Source of the DNA: Clostridiaceae bacterium
Lineage (GTDB): Bacteria; Bacillota; Clostridia; Oscillospirales; Acutalibacteraceae
DNA: 10,641 nt
Reading direction: 5' to 3'
Assembly: GCA_904501895.1 (NCBI GenBank)
Contig: CAJGCX010000059.1
Coordinates: 1-10,641, forward strand
How positions within the stretch are numbered: the stretch's first letter is position 1; each line of letters begins with the position of its first letter. The notes under the pieces are model-generated. The model was not told the DNA's origin and did not search any database. It saw only the letters and a program-made list of their open reading frames with translations. A program made the position numbers and the translations under genes. This document shows, one piece after another, positions 6,447-10,641 of this stretch.

Positions 6447-7616
6447 ATGGCAGACAGAGAAATCACCACAATACCAAACGGGCCTCTCGGTATTATCGCT
6501 TTACCGGGATGCGAAGAAATGGCTGAAAAAATTGACCGTTATCTTGTAAAATGGCGTAAGCAGCAGGATTCAGAACACAAGGCAACAATCGCTTTTTCAG
6601 GCTACGAAAGAGATACTTATATTCTTAACGCTACATTCCCTCGTTTTGGTACAGGTGAAGGTAAGTGTTCACTTCATGAATCAGTTCGTGGATATGACAT
6701 CTACATTCTTATCGACGCTTTTAACCACGGTGTTACATATAAAATGTATGGTCAGACAGTTCCTATGAGTCCGGATGACCATTATGCAAACTTAAAGCGT
6801 GCTATTTCTGCTATCGGCGGTAAGGCAAAGACAATTACTGTTATTATGCCTATGCTTTACGAAGGCAGACAGCACAAGCGTTCTTCAAGAGAATCACTTG
6901 ACTGTGCAGTTATGCTTCAGGAACTTTGCCTTGATATGGGCGTTGACAACATCATCACATTTGATGCTCACGATGCTCGTGTTCAGAATGCAATTCCTCT
7001 TCATGGATTTGAAAGCATTTCTCCTGCTTACCAGATGATTAAGGCTCTTGTAAACAACGTTGACGACCTTAAGCTTGACAAGGAACACACAATGATTATT
7101 TCACCTGACGAAGGTGCTATGAGCCGTTGTATGTCATATTCAAACTACTTAGGTCTTGACCTTGGTATGTTCTACAAGCGTCGTGACTATTCAAGAATCG
7201 TTGACGGTAGAAACCCAATTGTTGAGCACTCTTTCCTTGGTTCAAATGTTGAAGGCAAGGATGTTATGATTATTGACGACATGATTTCTTCAGGCGAATC
7301 AATGCTTGACGTTTCAAAGAAAATCAAAGAGCTTGGCGCAAACAGAGTATTCATTTTCTCTGCATTCGGTCTTTTCAATGCAGGTCTTGATAACTTTGAT
7401 AAGGCATATCGTGACGGTCTTTTCGATAAGGTATTCACAACAAACCTTGTATATAGAATGCCTGAACTTAAAAAGCGTGACTGGTACTGTGAGGTTGAGC
7501 TTTCAAAGTATCTTTCATACATCATTGATACACTCAATCACGATAAATCAGTCAGCAAGCTTCTTGACCCAGCTGATAAGATTGATTTGCTTCTTACAAA
7601 AGCAGGACTTAAATAA
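6447..7616 (+). CDS. prs: Ribose-phosphate pyrophosphokinase (PRPP synthetase), long clostridial form
   Basis: Makes 5-phosphoribosyl-1-pyrophosphate from ribose 5-phosphate and ATP, the precursor of nucleotides, histidine, tryptophan and NAD. Type I phosphoribosyltransferase-fold features are recognisable in order: RFGTGE (66-71, in place of RFSDGE) leading into ESVRG (78-82); the flexible-loop region with RQHKRSSRES (141-150); DAHD with His175; SPDEG (219-223); the KRR triad (244-246) matching the catalytic Lys and Arg of the flexible flap; and the PRPP-binding loop MIIDDMISSGES (274-285). At 389 residues it is much longer than the usual ~315, with extra N-terminal, internal and C-terminal segments, so allosteric control by ADP or phosphate may differ. 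GGAGG at 6435-6439 precedes the ATG by 7 nt. Transcription ends at the strong terminator at 7623-7648. A related PRPP-binding enzyme is a remote alternative, but the complete motif set favours Prs. Confidence 0.9.
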   Translation: MADREITTIPNGPLGIIALPGCEEMAEKIDRYLVKWRKQQDSEHKATIAFSGYERDTYILNATFPRFGTGEGKCSLHESVRGYDIYILIDAFNHGVTYKMYGQTVPMSPDDHYANLKRAISAIGGKAKTITVIMPMLYEGRQHKRSSRESLDCAVMLQELCLDMGVDNIITFDAHDARVQNAIPLHGFESISPAYQMIKALVNNVDDLKLDKEHTMIISPDEGAMSRCMSYSNYLGLDLGMFYKRRDYSRIVDGRNPIVEHSFLGSNVEGKDVMIIDDMISSGESMLDVSKKIKELGANRVFIFSAFGLFNAGLDNFDKAYRDGLFDKVFTTNLVYRMPELKKRDWYCEVELSKYLSYIIDTLNHDKSVSKLLDPADKIDLLLTKAGLK

Positions 7617-7622
7617 GATTTT

Positions 7623-7648
7623 AAAAGCACCCTCACGGGTGCTTTTTT
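7623..7648 (+). terminator. Rho-independent terminator of prs
   Basis: A perfect 10-bp stem of AAAAGCACCC (7623-7632) and GGGTGCTTTT (7637-7646) closes a TCAC loop, and a run of six T ends at 7648. It starts 7 bases after the prs stop codon. Confidence 0.95.
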
Positions 7649-7658
7649 GTTGTCATAT

Positions 7659-7697
7659 AAAAATGAGTACGGAAATTAGAACTCCGTACTCATTTTT
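7659..7697. terminator. Bidirectional terminator between convergent prs and GH89 genes
   Basis: A perfect 15-bp stem of AAAAATGAGTACGGA (7659-7673) and TCCGTACTCATTTTT (7683-7697) surrounds a 9-nt loop. A-tracts on one side and T-tracts on the other give a U-run in both directions. It sits 13 bases beyond the GH89 stop and would serve chiefly as that gene's terminator, backing up the prs terminator from the other side. Confidence 0.9.
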
Positions 7698-7710
7698 CAT
7701 TTATATTATT

Positions 7711-10203
7711 TTATAATATCTGCTTTCCGATTGCTTTCAGGCTATCCTCACGGACTTTTTCAGTGAATTTTCTTTCACCGAGTACCCAGTCCCATTCAAT
7801 CTTAAACCAATCAATTTCTGCAGGCTTCTGACCATCTGCTTCTGCCTTCACCTGCTCTAAAAATTTCTCCCAACGCATTTTGTGGAAGGAGTTTACAAGG
7901 TCACCCAACTGACGGTGAGCGTAATCGTGAAGATTACCGTCATCGCAAAGAAGTCTGCAATACCAGGTTGTGATGAGGGCATTTGCATTAATCATATAAA
8001 GTTCTCTTGTAAAGTCGTCGAGCTTATCTGCATAAGCCTTTGCAGGCTCAATATATGAACTGAACATAAAATGCTTACTGTTAAGCAATACTCTGTCAAG
8101 CGTATCGAGTAATTCAACAAGCTTTTCACCATATTCAAGACAAATAAGATAATCCTTACTCTTATAGGCTGAAACTGTTTTCTTTACAACTGATGTAAGC
8201 TTGTTACAAAGTGATTGTCTTAACAAATCTACTGCATCATAAATATAGCATTCATTATCCTTGAATTTGTCAAAATCCTTAAGGAAAAGCTTAACTGCTT
8301 CGTCAAAATCCTTTTCAGAATATGGGATTTTAACTGTGCCACGTGCAGTGAACATTTTTGTTTCAGGGTCAAGAGGTCGACGACAAGCCATTGTTTCAGT
8401 TGCGCCAAAGCTTAAAGGACCATTATCACTACCGTAAGCAGTTTTAAGGAGAATGTCATAAGCCTTATTAATATGCTCATTTTCCTTACCATATCGACGG
8501 ATTGTATATTTTCGTGTCCACTCCTTAACATCTGTGATTTCTTCCCAGATAGTTGAAAAGAAAATTTCATTGACAACAGGATTTACCTGTGTGCTTTCAG
8601 ATGTAAGTGCAATGCCCTTGAAATTAGGTCGGTTTGATGCATTTTTCACCATTTCAGGGATTTTATTCACGTCACCGTAAAGACCATGTCTGCCACCAAA
8701 GTTATTAAGAAGTCCGCAAAGTACATTTCCGTATTTTGCAAGACGACTGAAGCCATTTGCATTATGGTTGATTTTTTCTGTATTAAGGTCAAGCATAAGA
8801 ATATGATTTTCACGATAATCCTTAACTGCCTTTGTGAAGGTTTTATTAGGATTCAACGCCCAGCACTGCACAATCCACATTGCGTCCTTGTCGTACTGAA
8901 GCATACTTGCCATAACATTTTCGTAGCTGTCCTTTGCCTTGCCTTTATCAAGATTTCCGCCCTCGTGACCAATGTCACCTGCATAGAAATGAGTGATGTC
9001 ACCGAAAACCTCTTTCTGACATTCGTAGAAAATTTTAGCAAGCTTAACATAATATGCACTGTCAGGACAAACGATTAAAGGCTGTTCAATCCCCTTCCAT
9101 TTACCCTGACTTATAGTCGGAATATCTCTGTCCTTTTTGTTAATATCACCAGGTACCATTCCTGTATATGCCTGAAGGACAATGTTCATACCAAGTGCCT
9201 GCATTCTTCTGTGATTTCGTCTTGCCATCTGACATTTTTCATAGAAGAAATTATCGTGTACAGGACCACCGATACCACAGACATTCCCCATATAGAACCA
9301 AGCGTAATAAGCAGGTCCTGTAATGAAATTCTTAATTTCTCGATGACGATAGCCAAGCTTAGTTAAAAATCTTCTGTAAACCTCTTCCATACCAAGTATG
9401 TCAAGAACGAGATTTACACCATTCATAGCAAGGAAGTCAATTTCTCTCTGCCACTGTTCATCACTCCAGAATGCCATTGAGTAAGAATGTGTGCAGTAAT
9501 TGTATGCATATCTGTATTTAAAGGTTGTTGTACGGTCAATTTTGCCATTGACAGATGGAAGCTTTTTAGGTAATTTCACCTGATTACCATACCTTGAAAT
9601 ATGGCATCCACAAACCTCTTTAAGATAGCAATTAAATGCACTTGCAAGACCTACACCTGAATTGGATGTAAGAATAATTTTATCCTTAAGACTTGCAACT
9701 GAAAAATACTCATCACGAAGTCGTCTGTCAAGGCGCAATTCGAACTGTTCCTTGTATTCCTCACCGATAGTTCTACCGATAATTCCCATTACATCCTCGA
9801 TAATATCATCGTCGGTAACAGGCTTTGCAAATTCAGTATTTTCAAAGATTTCAGGCTCACGGAAAACTGCCTTTTTAGATGGAAATGTGCAGTCCTCACC
9901 GAGCACCTCAATATTGTTGATTGTAACCTGTTCACCGCTGTAATATTTAACAAAAATACGAAGGTATCTTGCTATTTTTGCACTCTTCCCCTTTTTATAA
10001 AAATTCACACCATCAAGGCTTGAATAAACTGAGTAATTCACATCAACATTATCAGGGAAAACCACAACAACATCGTGAACACTCATACTCTTGGGAAATG
10101 CCAAATCTATAAAGCAAGGATAAGTGTCAAAAGTAAACATAGGCACTGCGCTTTTACTTGCCTCACCACTTGCGTTTAATATCTCATAATTCAATAGTTC
10201 CAA
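7711..10203 (-). CDS. Alpha-N-acetylglucosaminidase, glycoside hydrolase family 89 (NAGLU-like)
   Basis: Hydrolyses terminal alpha-linked N-acetylglucosamine, as on mucin O-glycans (GlcNAc-alpha-1,4-Gal) or heparan-type chains. Numbering is from the GTG at 10212, giving 833 residues. A discoidin (F5/8C)-like carbohydrate-binding domain (about 1-105) contains YSVYSSLDGVNFY and ARYLRIF. A NAGLU N-terminal domain (about 130-220) is followed by a TIM barrel (about 230-560) with YNYCTHSYSMAFW, WQREIDFLAMNGVNLVL, FITGPAYYAWFYMGN and LNNFGGRHGLYG, and then a helical C-terminal domain. Glu417 in GDIGHEGG and Glu539 in LTSES align with the two catalytic glutamates of CpGH89 and human NAGLU. No signal peptide or anchor is visible, so it is probably cytoplasmic. 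The GTG lies inside the Shine-Dalgarno AGGTGAT (10208-10214). The TTG at 10203, eight bases past its GG, is a better start and gives 830 residues. It is monocistronic. Confidence 0.95.
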   Translation of the reverse strand: MELLNYEILNASGEASKSAVPMFTFDTYPCFIDLAFPKSMSVHDVVVVFPDNVDVNYSVYSSLDGVNFYKKGKSAKIARYLRIFVKYYSGEQVTINNIEVLGEDCTFPSKKAVFREPEIFENTEFAKPVTDDDIIEDVMGIIGRTIGEEYKEQFELRLDRRLRDEYFSVASLKDKIILTSNSGVGLASAFNCYLKEVCGCHISRYGNQVKLPKKLPSVNGKIDRTTTFKYRYAYNYCTHSYSMAFWSDEQWQREIDFLAMNGVNLVLDILGMEEVYRRFLTKLGYRHREIKNFITGPAYYAWFYMGNVCGIGGPVHDNFFYEKCQMARRNHRRMQALGMNIVLQAYTGMVPGDINKKDRDIPTISQGKWKGIEQPLIVCPDSAYYVKLAKIFYECQKEVFGDITHFYAGDIGHEGGNLDKGKAKDSYENVMASMLQYDKDAMWIVQCWALNPNKTFTKAVKDYRENHILMLDLNTEKINHNANGFSRLAKYGNVLCGLLNNFGGRHGLYGDVNKIPEMVKNASNRPNFKGIALTSESTQVNPVVNEIFFSTIWEEITDVKEWTRKYTIRRYGKENEHINKAYDILLKTAYGSDNGPLSFGATETMACRRPLDPETKMFTARGTVKIPYSEKDFDEAVKLFLKDFDKFKDNECYIYDAVDLLRQSLCNKLTSVVKKTVSAYKSKDYLICLEYGEKLVELLDTLDRVLLNSKHFMFSSYIEPAKAYADKLDDFTRELYMINANALITTWYCRLLCDDGNLHDYAHRQLGDLVNSFHKMRWEKFLEQVKAEADGQKPAEIDWFKIEWDWVLGERKFTEKVREDSLKAIGKQIL

Positions 10204-10234
10204 AATAATCACCTGTAAGTTCTAAACTAATTAA

Positions 10235-10263
10235 AATATATCACAAAAAACACCAAAAGTCTA
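10235..10263 (-). promoter_or_regulatory. Predicted promoter of the GH89 gene
   Basis: On the minus strand TAGACT (10258-10263) and TATATT (10235-10240) are spaced by 17 nt, with TGA before the -10 box forming an extended -10. Transcription would start near 10228, giving a short leader of about 25 nt before the preferred TTG start. Confidence 0.65.
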
Positions 10264-10334
10264 TGAGAAATAACAAGTATTTTTGTCTATAAACAAACAA
10301 TTTTCGAAACTGTTAAAAAAATGTCATAAAACTA

Positions 10335-10363
10335 TTGAAAAAGGAAATAAATTTTGTTATTAT
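10335..10363 (+). promoter_or_regulatory. Predicted promoter of ppdK
   Basis: TTGAAA (10335-10340) and TATTAT (10358-10363) are separated by 17 nt. Transcription would start near 10370 and leave a leader of about 70 nt, which contains the palindrome at 10381-10394. Confidence 0.7.
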
Positions 10364-10380
10364 TTATAAGGTTAAGTGTG

Positions 10381-10394
10381 TCAAAGCGTTTTGA
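10381..10394. promoter_or_regulatory. Possible cre-like/LacI-type operator in the ppdK leader
   Basis: TCAAAGCGTTTTGA is a near-palindrome (6 of 7 base pairs) centred on CG, the symmetry used by CcpA and other LacI-family regulators. It lacks the flanking TG...CA of a standard cre site. It lies about 10-25 bases downstream of the predicted ppdK transcription start, a position suited to road-block repression. The assignment is tentative. Confidence 0.3.
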
Positions 10395-10438
10395 TGCATT
10401 TACTTTAAAATTGTTAATAATTTTTTGGAGGTATAAAA

Positions 10439-10641
10439 ATGAGCAAAAAGTTTGTTTACCTTTTCAAAGAGGGTAACGCTTCAATGCGTGAACTCCTCGG
10501 CGGTAAAGGCGCTAACCTTGCTGAGATGACAAGTCTCGGTCTCCCAGTTCCTCAGGGCTTCACAGTTACAACAGAAGCTTGTACACAGTACTATGAGGAT
10601 GGCAGAAAAATCAATGATGACATTCAGGCAGAAATCATGGA
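10439..10641 (+). CDS. ppdK: Pyruvate, phosphate dikinase (partial, N-terminal start only)
   Basis: Interconverts pyruvate, ATP and phosphate with phosphoenolpyruvate, AMP and pyrophosphate. In anaerobic Clostridia it commonly works in PPi-linked glycolysis or gluconeogenesis in the cytoplasm. Only the first 67 codons are present. They show the diagnostic ATP-grasp N-terminus: KKFVYLFKEG, then LLGGKGANLAEMTSLGLPVP (residues 19-38), then GFTVTTEACTQYYEDG. The YxFxEG...LLGGKGANLAEM pattern with TEACTxYY distinguishes it from PEP synthase. GGAGG at 10427-10431 precedes the ATG by 7 nt. It is divergent from the GH89 gene and shares a 235-bp control region with it. The full-length protein, about 875 residues in this family, continues beyond the window. 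Confidence 0.96.
   Translation, partial: MSKKFVYLFKEGNASMRELLGGKGANLAEMTSLGLPVPQGFTVTTEACTQYYEDGRKINDDIQAEIM

Noticed and set aside
6323..6526. 67-codon plus-strand frame bridging the CDF end and prs start.
   Set aside because: It has no ribosome binding site, crosses the predicted prs promoter and start, and is out of frame with both genes.
7306..7716. 136-codon plus-strand frame over the end of prs.
   Set aside because: It runs in a different frame through prs and both terminators, with no protein signature.
10296..10314. AACA...TTTCGAAA...TGTT possible operator between the divergent GH89 and ppdK promoters.
   Set aside because: Only the central 8 bp are perfectly symmetric. The outer AACA/TGTT arms are offset by one base, and such matches are expected in AT-rich DNA.
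1..10641. Defence island, prophage, integron, CRISPR or toxin-antitoxin content.
   Set aside because: No matching protein motifs or repeat-spacer structure were seen; every substantial open frame is explained by a transporter, regulator, metabolic or folding gene.

Overview
The window looks like chromosomal DNA of a low-GC anaerobic Firmicute, probably a gut or rumen Clostridia of the Ruminococcus/Oscillospiraceae type. This is inferred from AT-rich intergenic regions, strong AGGAGG-type ribosome binding sites, a pyruvate phosphate dikinase gene, an unusually long clostridial-style PRPP synthetase and a bacterial GH89 glycosidase. No rRNA, tRNA, CRISPR array, transposase or phage gene is visible, and no gene-free stretch exceeds about 230 bases.

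Layout. (1) 1-371, minus strand: 5' part of a cyclophilin-type peptidyl-prolyl isomerase gene, cut by the window edge. (2) 403-488: a long imperfect palindrome of the 'GTCATTCTGAG...CGAAGAATCTC' type, which looks like a dispersed repeat. (3) 498-4347, minus strand: a two-gene operon for an ABC exporter, a MacB/LolD-type ATPase followed by a 1043-residue FtsX-family permease with a very long coiled coil. (4) 4348-4574: a divergent control region with two opposed promoters and a 20-bp palindrome over the -35 box of the rightward promoter. (5) 4575-6342, plus strand: a TetR-family regulator overlapping by 20 bp a cation diffusion facilitator (CDF) that carries two C-terminal domains. (6) 6447-7616, plus strand: a 389-residue ribose-phosphate pyrophosphokinase. 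(7) 7623-7697: two stem-loop terminators between convergent genes. (8) 7711-10203, minus strand: a GH89 alpha-N-acetylglucosaminidase with an N-terminal discoidin-like domain and no signal peptide. (9) 10204-10438: back-to-back promoters. (10) 10439-10641, plus strand: the start of ppdK.

How the genes may work together. The ABC exporter, TetR regulator and CDF form one plausible unit. The regulator lies between two efflux systems and is translationally coupled to one of them, and the palindrome on its own promoter suggests autorepression. The CDF has an N-D-D-D transmembrane metal site like that of manganese exporters such as MntE. The other genes are housekeeping (prs, ppdK, cyclophilin) or glycan catabolic (GH89). 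I see no clearly new multi-gene defence or mobile system. The most interesting points are the ABC-TetR-CDF arrangement, the duplicated CDF tail, the apparently cytoplasmic GH89 enzyme and the palindromic repeat.
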